Source: Tritrichomonas foetus
Lineage: Eukaryota > Parabasalia > Tritrichomonadida > Tritrichomonadidae
Direction of reading: 5' to 3'
Length of the DNA: 39,792 nt
Assembly (NCBI GenBank): GCA_001839685.1
Contig: MLAK01000292.1
Location: 6,125-45,916, forward strand
Position 1 is the first letter of the stretch. Each line of letters starts with the position of its first letter. Below, in pieces: positions 28,562 through 38,373 of this stretch. Below the pieces are notes generated by a model. It was not told where the DNA came from. It searched no databases and saw only the letters and a program-made list of their open reading frames with translations. The position numbers were made by a program, and so were the translations under genes.

Positions 28562-31500
28562 TTATTTGAGTGTCATGATAAGCTTTTCTTTTGATAATAT
28601 ATTGTCATCTGGTTTGATTGATTGCTCGTTTATATCAACCTTGCTTGGAACTCGTGGCTTGTATCCTAATTTTTCATTAGTGCCTGCTTCACTTGTTGAA
28701 AGTGGAAGATCATCCTTAGTATTAGTATTCTCAGAATTATTTACAGAGGTAGTTGAAGGTGCATTTGCAGCTTCATTTAAATGAGCACCGTCATCATCTT
28801 CAGATATTCCTTCGATTTGTGAAAGAATTGACGCTGTTTTGATTCCTGGATCTGATATTTTAGCAATTGATTTATGCGCAATAAATGATCCTGATGCAGC
28901 CGTTGGCATTTGCATTCTTGCTTCAACAAAGTTAGGAACCCAATAAGATTGAATTCTTCCTTCAATCATGGTTCCATTTTCAAAGTTCATGTCACTTAAT
29001 AGATCTTTTGTTTCTTGTGAAACTAATATCCTTGATGGTGTGGCATTTTCAGCTAAAATGATTGCATCACTAATAAGTTGTCCAGCAGCATCGAATTCTT
29101 TGATTTCTTCGCCAACAAGACCACAAATAAGTGGTCCACCTGTTGCAATACCAACTTTGATTCTGAAATCATAAGTAAAGTGATTTTCTGTTGAGACAGT
29201 ATCTTCAATCATTTGTGTGGCATATTGAATGGCTGCTTGTGCGTGTATTTTGGCATCATCTGTAACATTAAACAAACCACCAAGAGCTATAAAGATATCA
29301 GTGAATTGTCTTTGTTTCATCATTGGTGGAAATTGAATACAGCCATTTTCTAAATGTTGTAAGATCTTATACACATCTTTCAGAAAGTTTTTGTGGCCGT
29401 TCTTCTTCATTGAATCAAAGAAACCATAAATTTGAATCGCTACAACAGTGACAGTCTTCGAAAGGAAAGAGAAGTTTTTCCTATCTCCACGAATGAAGCC
29501 TTGAACATCAGATGGAATGAGTTGATTCATTAATCTTGTGACTTCCTCTTTAGCTTCCTTAAGATTAGCTTCCATAACTAAATTATCTTTAGTTTCTTTC
29601 AAAAATAGAATGAAATTAGAAACTACACCATTAAAATCGGTTACAGGGAATAAACTAGCTTCACACCGAATATTTGAATCATCCGAACAGTGGCAATGAA
29701 CATAGATAGTTGCATTAGATGCAGTCATGTTAGTTAAAAATGAGTACAAACGAATTGACCCAGCATCTTCTTCACTGACTTCTTCATTTGGATTAAGTGT
29801 ACTTTCATCAACTTTATGAATGAGACATTCAAGTTTTTGACCAACAATTTGTCCTGAAAGGAAACCAAACAAATTTTTAGATTTTTGATTCATTGCTTCA
29901 ATTGTTTCATCACGAGCTACTGCTAAAACAGCTGTTGGAAGTGAATCGAAAATAACTTGCTGAGCGATTTCTGATTGTCCTGAAGAATTCTTTTCTGGAC
30001 CAATGATAATTTCTTTAAGTTTCTGACAGTTCGCAATTGCTGGTGGTGGAATACGACGGAATAAAATAAATGCCATTTTAGTCATAATCTTAAGTCGCTT
30101 ACTATTTCTGTTAATCGAAAAGATTAAACCGATCATAACGAACAAGAAAAGAACAACCATAGCAACATTAATCGACTTTTGCGAGTTGATTTTTGACATC
30201 ATATACCCAGACACCAGTTCCTCAGACTCTTTCATTCGAATTGAAAGTTCACTGACTGACATATGGAAGAAATCCATATATTCAGTACTATTAATATTAT
30301 ATTTGGCATCAACATTTTTTCCATAAAGAACATAAGTTGATAAAAGTTGATCAATACCAAGACATCCATAAAAATCATGATTAGAATTCGATACTTCTGG
30401 TGTTTTGCATTGATCAGCAGTATGTAATTCATCAATTTTATTGAATCGATTTTTAATTCCATTGTCACCATTAAAAAAATCATTCTCACATTTAATTAAA
30501 TCATCAAGATAAGCGTATCCTTTTTTCAAAGCTGTTGAAAAGTCTGTAAACCTTGCCGGTTGTTCTCTTAAAATAACAGCTTCAGTTAGTTGTGAGAAAG
30601 CCTCATAAGCAAGTGAAATTCGTTTTGATCCAGAAATTGACCAATCAACGAAATTAATGGAATTTTCATCTGTTTTAAGGGTTGTTATGAAGAAAACACA
30701 AGCACATACAGCCATTGCTAGTGCAAAGAAGATATTCAAAACAATCATTAAAATTTCATAAGTACTCATATTATCTGTGGCATGAATCACATCAGTTTGT
30801 TCATTTGAGTCTGTTGTCATAACAACAAGTTCAGATCCTTGTTTAGCAGCAGCAGGATCTAAAGATAAAATACAATTAAACATGTTTTTAGCATCTAAGT
30901 AATATATAAGAAGGATCATATGGAACATTAAGAAAAATACTAAAGTAAAGATTATTATGAAAACAACAGAAAATATGATTAATAATTGATGGTTTGAATC
31001 AAGGGCATTAATAAGTGATTGTCTTGTTAATGTAATACCTTGATCAATTGCAAGAGTGATCGATCGCATAAGTTCATCAAGTTGGCAAAATTCTCTACTT
31101 GTTGCAAAGCCTTTATATTGAATATCAGTGTAAGCGACTTCATAATAAGCTGTAACTAGTAGAGAAATTGCATTTTTCAATGAAATAAGTTGTTCAAAAG
31201 CTATTACACCGCTTGAATTGCAAACATTCCGATGGACAACTTCATCTGAAAATAATTTTACATCTAATGTTGTGTTACCAGAAGTTGCCATGAACAAATT
31301 AAAAGATTTTGAGAAATCTACATATTTTCCAACTATACTCGCCATTGATTTCGAAACTTGCTCTAAAAGTGAATAAATTGGAATTTCAGCAGGCTCTTGT
31401 AAAATTTCAAGTGGAAAATAGTTTTCAAATGAATCTTCAGTGAATAAAATTCCAATTTGTCGAGCCCAGTTCATCATCATTGCAATTTTACCTAATGCAA

Positions 31501-33610
31501 TATTTGAACGAAGTGTTGTTGCAGATTGAATACGATCAAAATATTCGACGACCTCATCAAAAATCGGAAGAATAATACTTAAAAGAATTATAATTGCTAC
31601 AATGTAAGCCAAAACACCAATAATGGTAACAACCACACCAACACTTTGAAAACGTGGCTTATAATTTGAAGTGGCTCTTTTGAAAGATTTCCGAAGATTT
31701 GGCCAATGATAAAGTTCAGCAATCATTTTATCAATAATTCCAGAATCAAGATCTTCTTCAAGTTTTTCCATAGCTGTTGTAGAAATAGTCACAGTTGTTC
31801 CACTGGTTATTTCAAATGCATTACGTTTGATATTTCCATGCCTATCACAAATTTTATCACGGAAAATGAATGGTCTTGCTATACCAAATGCTCGAAATAT
31901 TGGATCGATATCTGCATTAAAACCTTTTTGTAGGTGACCGCTTTTAAGTTTCATGAAAACTCCATTCTCTGGATCAACAATTGATTCTAATAAAAATTGA
32001 GAATATCCATTTGGAAATCGTGAATCATTGGGGTATTGTTCTAATCCAATCTTCCATTTTCTCTTTGTAGCAACAACAAGTCTGCCTATAGTTTCCAGAT
32101 CTCTCATTGATGCATTTTCAGGATGTGTTGCAACTTTCAACCAAAATTCACGAATGTAAGTTAATGTATTTTCTGATGATTTCGTTGCTTCGCAATAAGC
32201 GGCTGTTGATTCTTCAGAATCAGAAGAAAACCTTCTTAAGTAGGTGGATTTAATTCGATAGAGAATAAAACGATCATGGAATGAAGACATTGGCTGTTTA
32301 GAAATCTGTTCAATGAAATAAGAGGCAGCTTGTTGTTCACCAGGGAAGAAAGTAACGAATAATGCAGAAGAAATCATTCCACTAAAATTTCCAGTCATTT
32401 CACCAGCATAAATCGGAAATGTCCAATCAATATATAACGGTGCTAATGTACTCATTCCAATCCGACACATTTTTTCGAAAGTTGAACTACTTTTAATATT
32501 TAACGAATCATAGTATTCTCTTCTATCATGATCAGTTTGTGTTTCAGTGTAAGAAAGAATCGTCACAATTCTATGACGAATTACTTTAAAGACAAAGAAA
32601 TAAGAAATTAATCCAATTATGAAAAATGCATACGGAACAACTACACGAATCAGTGTGGGAATTTCTATTCCAATAATCGCAATTATATTCAAAATATGAC
32701 CAATTATTGTAGCTGTATATAAAGAAGCAGCTAAAACGTGTGCACCAAAACGAACAAAAGGGAACTGGAAAGTATCATATAAAAAGTAAACATTTAAAGC
32801 AATATGAACCACCATAACTATAATCATTGACCATTGTTCAAATAAATGAGAAACTTTTATGAGAATGATATAACATGAAGCTGAAGTAACAACAAAACCT
32901 GGATGAATGCCTTTAAATGATGAAATTGGTGATGGATTTGGTGAAATCAAAAATCCATTCATCGATGCCAAAAATGTATGGCCGATTATTACAAGAATAA
33001 AAATGATAATAAAGAGTAATATAAAGAATAAATTGCTTCCATTGGTTAGTTCATTCAAAGTTGTAAATATAAGGCTGATATTTGAAGAAAGTAGAATAAC
33101 GAAAAATGGAGTCACAACCTGAGACAAAATCACTGAAATATAGAGAGCGAACTTTGGATATTGATGGATATTCAAATAGACGACGGGAATAATGCAAAAC
33201 CAAAGACCAACAAACAAATAAATGACAGATATAATTATCGTTGCCACAACATCAAAGGAGTTGGTTTGTGACTTCGGCGAAAACGAAAGAAGTGATGTGG
33301 TCTTTCGAACGATGGCGCCAATTTTATCATTTTCGTCCCAAATTTCAAAAATGAAAGGCGATATTATTATAATGAGGAGCTGGACGATAGGAACGACGTA
33401 TTGAAGCATCCAATAAGGAACATAATAAATATTTGTTTGTGCCATCTCGTTAAAAAGAAGCATTAAAGCGCCTTGATAGGATTTTAAATCGATTAAATTC
33501 TTCTTCTGATTTGCCGCTGAGTTTATGTCATCTAGTGATTTTAACTCACCAGTAATATTATTAAGATGATTGATCACGATCCCGCCATCGAGTTGCGGGA
33601 TATCATTCAT
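28562..33610 (-). CDS. Giant multi-pass PAS/class III cyclase-fold protein, probable pseudocyclase (1682 aa)
   Basis: An N-terminal bundle of about ten membrane helices (about 65-365) is followed by a cytosolic region, a helix near 665-690, a long loop, further helix pairs (about 870-900 and 955-985), another loop, and a helix near 1140-1160. A PAS domain (about 1215-1335) and a class III nucleotidyl-cyclase domain (about 1385-1560) close the protein. This is the layout of the large trichomonad adenylyl/guanylyl cyclase family, plasma-membrane sensors. Key catalytic positions differ: the first metal-binding Asp reads Gln (VVAIQIYGF), the substrate Lys is Arg (RQFTDIFIAL, which keeps the second Asp), and the Asn/Arg helix reads GQLISDAIILAE. 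It probably does not make cyclic nucleotide itself and may be a partner or receptor subunit. The last 120 residues are disordered and acidic. Confidence 0.88.
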   Translation of the reverse strand: MNDIPQLDGGIVINHLNNITGELKSLDDINSAANQKKNLIDLKSYQGALMLLFNEMAQTNIYYVPYWMLQYVVPIVQLLIIIISPFIFEIWDENDKIGAIVRKTTSLLSFSPKSQTNSFDVVATIIISVIYLFVGLWFCIIPVVYLNIHQYPKFALYISVILSQVVTPFFVILLSSNISLIFTTLNELTNGSNLFFILLFIIIFILVIIGHTFLASMNGFLISPNPSPISSFKGIHPGFVVTSASCYIILIKVSHLFEQWSMIIVMVVHIALNVYFLYDTFQFPFVRFGAHVLAASLYTATIIGHILNIIAIIGIEIPTLIRVVVPYAFFIIGLISYFFVFKVIRHRIVTILSYTETQTDHDRREYYDSLNIKSSSTFEKMCRIGMSTLAPLYIDWTFPIYAGEMTGNFSGMISSALFVTFFPGEQQAASYFIEQISKQPMSSFHDRFILYRIKSTYLRRFSSDSEESTAAYCEATKSSENTLTYIREFWLKVATHPENASMRDLETIGRLVVATKRKWKIGLEQYPNDSRFPNGYSQFLLESIVDPENGVFMKLKSGHLQKGFNADIDPIFRAFGIARPFIFRDKICDRHGNIKRNAFEITSGTTVTISTTAMEKLEEDLDSGIIDKMIAELYHWPNLRKSFKRATSNYKPRFQSVGVVVTIIGVLAYIVAIIILLSIILPIFDEVVEYFDRIQSATTLRSNIALGKIAMMMNWARQIGILFTEDSFENYFPLEILQEPAEIPIYSLLEQVSKSMASIVGKYVDFSKSFNLFMATSGNTTLDVKLFSDEVVHRNVCNSSGVIAFEQLISLKNAISLLVTAYYEVAYTDIQYKGFATSREFCQLDELMRSITLAIDQGITLTRQSLINALDSNHQLLIIFSVVFIIIFTLVFFLMFHMILLIYYLDAKNMFNCILSLDPAAAKQGSELVVMTTDSNEQTDVIHATDNMSTYEILMIVLNIFFALAMAVCACVFFITTLKTDENSINFVDWSISGSKRISLAYEAFSQLTEAVILREQPARFTDFSTALKKGYAYLDDLIKCENDFFNGDNGIKNRFNKIDELHTADQCKTPEVSNSNHDFYGCLGIDQLLSTYVLYGKNVDAKYNINSTEYMDFFHMSVSELSIRMKESEELVSGYMMSKINSQKSINVAMVVLFLFVMIGLIFSINRNSKRLKIMTKMAFILFRRIPPPAIANCQKLKEIIIGPEKNSSGQSEIAQQVIFDSLPTAVLAVARDETIEAMNQKSKNLFGFLSGQIVGQKLECLIHKVDESTLNPNEEVSEEDAGSIRLYSFLTNMTASNATIYVHCHCSDDSNIRCEASLFPVTDFNGVVSNFILFLKETKDNLVMEANLKEAKEEVTRLMNQLIPSDVQGFIRGDRKNFSFLSKTVTVVAIQIYGFFDSMKKNGHKNFLKDVYKILQHLENGCIQFPPMMKQRQFTDIFIALGGLFNVTDDAKIHAQAAIQYATQMIEDTVSTENHFTYDFRIKVGIATGGPLICGLVGEEIKEFDAAGQLISDAIILAENATPSRILVSQETKDLLSDMNFENGTMIEGRIQSYWVPNFVEARMQMPTAASGSFIAHKSIAKISDPGIKTASILSQIEGISEDDDGAHLNEAANAPSTTSVNNSENTNTKDDLPLSTSEAGTNEKLGYKPRVPSKVDINEQSIKPDDNILSKEKLIMTLK

Positions 33611-34084
33611 TATTTCTTTATTTTATCAGAACGTTAATATTTCTCAGAAAAATGAGAAAATTGGAATGGATTTGAAAGGAAACATGTAGAAATTCTTAAG
33701 AAAAATTGAAATACTACTGAAAAGAAATTGAATGAAAAATTGGAAAATAATGTTATGGAATAAAATGTTTCTTGGGCGAAAAATATCTACTTTTACATTT
33801 TTTCTCTAAAAAATGTTATGGTTAACTCAAAATGTGTTCTATCAAAATGATAAATTGAAAAAAGTTCTGTCTTTCATTGTAAATTTTTTCAGGTTTCATT
33901 TAAAAAGTACAGATATAAGATAATTGAATTACGATATTTTCAAAAGATTAGGAGGAATGAATTGTGATATAAAAATGAGATGTGATATAAAAAAAGTAAA
34001 TGAGCGAAAAAAAAGACATATGATATAAAAAATTGCAGAAATTCGAAACATGATTTCTAAAAAAAGACGTTTAGATTAGAGTAA
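33611..34084. promoter_or_regulatory. Divergent promoter region with repeated TGATATAAAA
   Basis: This 474-bp spacer separates the starts of the cyclase-like gene (-) and the coiled-coil gene (+). TGATATAAAA occurs three times on the plus strand, at 33965, 33983 and 34021, within 120 bp of the coiled-coil ATG. In such AT-rich DNA this could be chance, but spacing and identity make it a candidate promoter element. Confidence 0.35.
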
Positions 34085-37000
34085 ATGCTGAATTCGTCAA
34101 ATCAAGGACAAACAGATTCTGAAGATACAAATATGTCATCAGATGATGTTCCATGTTCTTCACCTGAAATGGAATCCATTTTTGCCCAAAACCAGCAATT
34201 ACAATCAGATAACGAAATCCTTAAAAATCAGCTTCAGCGCGCGCTCGACTTCGAAAATGAGCTGAAAACCAATCAAAAGAATTTATACGACGAAAACTTA
34301 AATTTGAAGACTCAGCTTCTTGAATCAGGTCAAAGTTTATCTCAAATTAAACAAAGGCTGCAACTTTCACAACAAAAGTGTCAGGAAGCCGAATTGCAAG
34401 CCTCGAAACTCGAAATATCAATACAGAAGGCAAACGAAGAGAAGCAAGCCCTTTTATCACAATTATCAACTTTGAATGACGAAAATTCGCAGCTGACCAC
34501 AAAATATGAATCTTTATATTCCTCTATAAATGATCGACAAACGGATGAAAATGCATTTCTTTTATTATCGTCGAAAATGTTTGATCAATCATTTTCAAAT
34601 TATGATGAAGTCGTTTCATATTTACAAAATTTGAAAAAAGATCACCAACGTCTTTTAGAGGTCGAAAAAAATTTTCACGCTCAAGAAGATTTAAATAATC
34701 AATTGAAAGCTGAACAAGAGGAAAAAGAAAAGATTTTAAAGAAAAATTCGAAATATAAGAAAAAAATACAACAATTGAATCAAGTAATTGATGAGAATAA
34801 TAAAGATAATAATGAAAAAATTGCAGATTTCACAGAAAATAAAAAACAATACGAAGAACATCAAAATTCTCTCATTCAACAAAACCAAAATCTTACTGCG
34901 CAAATTGAAAACTTTAAAGAACAAGTTAATTCATTACAAATTCGAATCGATCAAATGAAGCAAGATCGTGATCTCGAAAATAAGAAGCACCAGGTTTCTA
35001 ACGAAGCTAAGGATAAACGCATTAGTGAGCTGAAAGGACTTTTGGCAAATCCACTTCGAGCTGAATCAAACGAAACCCAAAAAATGATTCAAGAACTCAG
35101 CAAAAAGAAATGCGAAGTTGAAGAGTTATCGCAAACTCTGTCTGATACCAAAAATGAAAACGATAAAACTCGAACTAAGTTGGCAAAAGTTGTCATGAAA
35201 TTAAAGAAACTTAAAGCTGAAAATACGCAAATTAAAAAGCATTTTGAATCAATTTCTAAGAAACGAACGTCAAATGATGAAAAAGTATCACAAGTTACCA
35301 TGAAAAACGCTGAACTTGCTCAACAATTAGATACTGCACAAATTGAAAATGAAAATCTACGAACCCAATTAAAAGCTGCAATGGCATCTCATGCTGAAGG
35401 TGAATCTGCATGGAACTCAAAAGCACAGGAAAACAAACGTCTTCAATCTTCTTTATCTTCTGTTGAAAATATTGTTGATCATCAAAGAAGTGAACTTGAA
35501 TCACATCAAAAAGAAAGGAAGCAAATGATTGAATTAATTCATAAAATGAATCAAATGATACTTTACTATGAAACAAATTTGAATGATGAACTTAAGAAAA
35601 ATAAAGATTTATCTGCACAAGTGAAGCGCTTTAATAAACAAATGCAAAAATACCAGGAACTTGCTGATCGTCAACAAAATGAATCACGTTTAATTGATGT
35701 TGTGAAAGATAGTGTTTATGAAAAATTTGATGAACGACTAAGATTTGCTTTTATTCAAATTTTAAATGATGATTCTTTCACAGCTGCTGAAAAATTGAAA
35801 AAAGTCTTTGAAGTAATAAATAACTCGTTTAAAGATACTGATGAAAAGGTAACAGAATTATCAAAAGAAAATACAACTCTTAAAACAGATAATAATTCAT
35901 TCTCTGTTAAAATTGGTAGATTTAGTTCATTAATTTCAAGTACACTTGCCGCTTTCAGGAAAATTTTAGGTGCTGAACCAAATCAAACAATGACAGATTT
36001 CATAACCATTCAATCATCAAAACTTGAATCAGCAATGCGTGAAATTGACGATCTAGATGGTTATAATTTGAATAATAATATGAATAATTTGTGTGCAAGA
36101 AATGATTTCTTGTTCAATGGATCACTTGATGAACGAAGAAGAGCAATAGAAAAAGTGGCAAAAATTGGTTTTGATTCAGAATCAACATTTGATTTGTTTT
36201 CACTACAATCCCTTACCAATATTGAATTATGGAATGAAGTTGAAAGAACTCGTCAAACATTAGCTGAACAAGAAGATCAAATCAATCAAATCTCTAAAAT
36301 GATTGGAACTCGTGATCTTTCGAAATTAGTGTCAAAATTGAAAGCACTTAAATCTGAAAATAAGAAGCTGATTAAAATTCAAAGCAAAATTGATAGTCCA
36401 GCTGTTTTTGGTCTTGAGAAACAAGTTAAAGACCAAGCAGAAAAGATTCAGACCCTTCAAAATGATTTACGTTCTGTTGTAAATGATGCAACAACTTTGC
36501 AAAATGAACTTGATATGAAATTGTCACAATACAGCACTTTAGAGAAAGCACATGCACAGTTAATGATAGAATCATCAGACTTACAATCTAAACATTTGCG
36601 TGAAGTGAATGAATTTGAATCAATTATTGATACAAGAAATCGTGAAGTTCGTGATTTAACGATCAAATTAACACAAGTTACATCTGAATCAAATGAACTC
36701 ATTGATCGTTTAAAGAAGAGCAACGAACAATTAAAAGAATTGAATGAGAAAAGAACTGCACAATTTAAGAGAACTTTTGCTTTACTTCAAGAAAAGAAGA
36801 AAAATAAAGAAGAGCAATTGAATGCACGATTGAAATCCCAAGAAGTTCATTTCCAAGAGGAATTAAACAAAAATAAAGCTGAAATTGAACAATTAAAAAC
36901 AAAAATTACAGAAACTACGGCATTTAATACCAAGCAAACAACTGAAAAAGATGACTTAAACCGTAGATTAGCATCATCATTAAAGAAAAGTGAAGAAAGG

Positions 37001-37348
37001 AACCAAAAAATGACTAATGAAATTTCAAAATTAACAATTGTGAATAAAACACTGGAATCTCAAGTTAAAAGCACACAAGATCAAATGAAACGCGAAACAC
37101 AACTTCTAAATACACAATTTACATTTGATACAATGACAAATGAAACAAAATTCCAAGAACGATTAACTTCACTAAAGACTAAAATGCAGAAAGAAAAGAA
37201 TGATTTAGTCTTTTTAGTTTTGTCAGAATTGGACGAAATTGATGATTTTGATGCTGATGAAATTGATGAAGAGACATTTAAACATACAATTACCAGAATC
37301 GGAAAGGAATATAGGAAACAAAAAATAGCGAATCAAAATTGTCTTTAA
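34085..37348 (+). CDS. Long coiled-coil protein (1087 aa)
   Basis: After a 35-residue acidic Ser-rich head (SEDTNMSSDDVPCSSPEME), almost the whole protein is Gln/Glu/Lys/Leu/Asn-rich heptad sequence forming extended coiled coils. The main break lies near residues 610-720, where a more globular segment occurs (SSLISSTLAAFRKILG, DGYNLNNNMNNL, GSLDERRRAIEKVAKI), and there is an acidic C-terminus (LDEIDDFDADEIDEE). No GRIP, motor or membrane segment is visible. Such proteins in trichomonads are often auto-annotated as 'viral A-type inclusion' proteins by composition alone, which should not be taken as function. Likely roles are structural: cytoskeletal, centrosomal or golgin-like tether. The ATG at 34085 is the first in frame. 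Confidence 0.88.
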   Translation: MLNSSNQGQTDSEDTNMSSDDVPCSSPEMESIFAQNQQLQSDNEILKNQLQRALDFENELKTNQKNLYDENLNLKTQLLESGQSLSQIKQRLQLSQQKCQEAELQASKLEISIQKANEEKQALLSQLSTLNDENSQLTTKYESLYSSINDRQTDENAFLLLSSKMFDQSFSNYDEVVSYLQNLKKDHQRLLEVEKNFHAQEDLNNQLKAEQEEKEKILKKNSKYKKKIQQLNQVIDENNKDNNEKIADFTENKKQYEEHQNSLIQQNQNLTAQIENFKEQVNSLQIRIDQMKQDRDLENKKHQVSNEAKDKRISELKGLLANPLRAESNETQKMIQELSKKKCEVEELSQTLSDTKNENDKTRTKLAKVVMKLKKLKAENTQIKKHFESISKKRTSNDEKVSQVTMKNAELAQQLDTAQIENENLRTQLKAAMASHAEGESAWNSKAQENKRLQSSLSSVENIVDHQRSELESHQKERKQMIELIHKMNQMILYYETNLNDELKKNKDLSAQVKRFNKQMQKYQELADRQQNESRLIDVVKDSVYEKFDERLRFAFIQILNDDSFTAAEKLKKVFEVINNSFKDTDEKVTELSKENTTLKTDNNSFSVKIGRFSSLISSTLAAFRKILGAEPNQTMTDFITIQSSKLESAMREIDDLDGYNLNNNMNNLCARNDFLFNGSLDERRRAIEKVAKIGFDSESTFDLFSLQSLTNIELWNEVERTRQTLAEQEDQINQISKMIGTRDLSKLVSKLKALKSENKKLIKIQSKIDSPAVFGLEKQVKDQAEKIQTLQNDLRSVVNDATTLQNELDMKLSQYSTLEKAHAQLMIESSDLQSKHLREVNEFESIIDTRNREVRDLTIKLTQVTSESNELIDRLKKSNEQLKELNEKRTAQFKRTFALLQEKKKNKEEQLNARLKSQEVHFQEELNKNKAEIEQLKTKITETTAFNTKQTTEKDDLNRRLASSLKKSEERNQKMTNEISKLTIVNKTLESQVKSTQDQMKRETQLLNTQFTFDTMTNETKFQERLTSLKTKMQKEKNDLVFLVLSELDEIDDFDADEIDEETFKHTITRIGKEYRKQKIANQNCL

Positions 37349-38373
37349 TATTATATGATTATTAAATTTGTTATTTTCATACAAATTTGGTTATACTTCA
37401 GTGATTTCTTTCTTTTTATTATTTATTTATCTTTATTTTCTTTTGTCCTATCTTTCTTGTTTTAAGGTTTCGACTTGTCTGAAATTTTCGAAATATATTT
37501 CTTTCACGATAACAAGACATAAAAAACAATATTCATACAAAACTAGATTTTGATTTATGGATTCATTGGAAAGAAATAATATCTTTTTTTTACCAGAATT
37601 GGCAATATTATTTTCAAATATTAGTAACATCCATTACTTCATTCAATGCGTTTTCTTCATGGTTCTTTTTCTTTAAAAATAAATACAATTACAATTTGAG
37701 TCACAGCAACTCATGGAACACTAATACATGAAGATCTCTCCACCACTGAAAGTCTTCTTTCCAGAAGATTCATGACTATTATTGTTGTTTTTATTCGAAT
37801 TACGAATACTATTATTAGACCATATTTCTGTACAGTTATATGATTGTCTTGATTTTGGTGATTGTTTGTTTGAATTGGAAGGTTTCCTGTGTGAAAACAT
37901 AGTTGGGTCTAGTTAAATTGAATATATATATATATATATCATCAGAAATTTCCAGAAAATCATTAACTATGTAATCATTATGATATGAGAACATAATTTC
38001 ATTAAGCATAAAATGTTATTATATTACCTCTGCTCGAATAGAGTCCAACAGTAAACATAATTTTGTATGTTTTATATCAAAAAAAAGTCCAGATGTATAC
38101 ATAATTTAAATATATTCTGAAAAACAACTAGTGAATGAGAGAAGGTCATAAAAAAATTAAGACAAATTTAAATTGTGATTAATCACGATAATAAATTCTA
38201 TGAGTGATCTTATATCATTCATCCATGCACTCTAAAGTAGGATCATTAAATGTTTAAGCGTTCACAAATAAATATGTATACAAATGAATTAGATTAATAT
38301 TTATTATTAATAGAAAAAATTCATTACAATTATTTAAATAATGCTAACATGAACTCTAAAAAACGGGTAAATT
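37349..38373. other. AT-rich spacer with (AT)n and one small ORF
   Basis: About 1 kb between the coiled-coil gene and the FG-repeat gene, with an (AT)n dinucleotide run at about 37922-37939 and a possible 59-residue minus-strand frame at 37721-37900, listed separately. Nothing else is recognised. Confidence 0.6.
37721..37900 (-). CDS. Candidate small Ser/Asn-rich basic protein (59 aa)
   Basis: A 59-codon ATG-to-TAG frame on the minus strand starts MFSHRKPSNSNKQSPKSRQS and ends KKTFSGGEIFMY. It is rich in Ser, Asn and Lys, lacks hydrophobic runs, and its codon composition is clearly richer in G/C than the flanking spacer, which argues for coding. The conserved-looking tail with GG before a short hydrophobic end resembles short linear motifs in small adaptor or microtubule-associated proteins, but no family can be named. 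The (AT)n run lies just upstream of its start. Confidence 0.4.
   Translation of the reverse strand: MFSHRKPSNSNKQSPKSRQSYNCTEIWSNNSIRNSNKNNNNSHESSGKKTFSGGEIFMY

Noticed and set aside
34085..37348. Reading the coiled-coil protein as viral or as myosin/kinesin tail
   Set aside because: Similarity would rest on heptad composition only; no motor, viral or tail-specific domain is visible.
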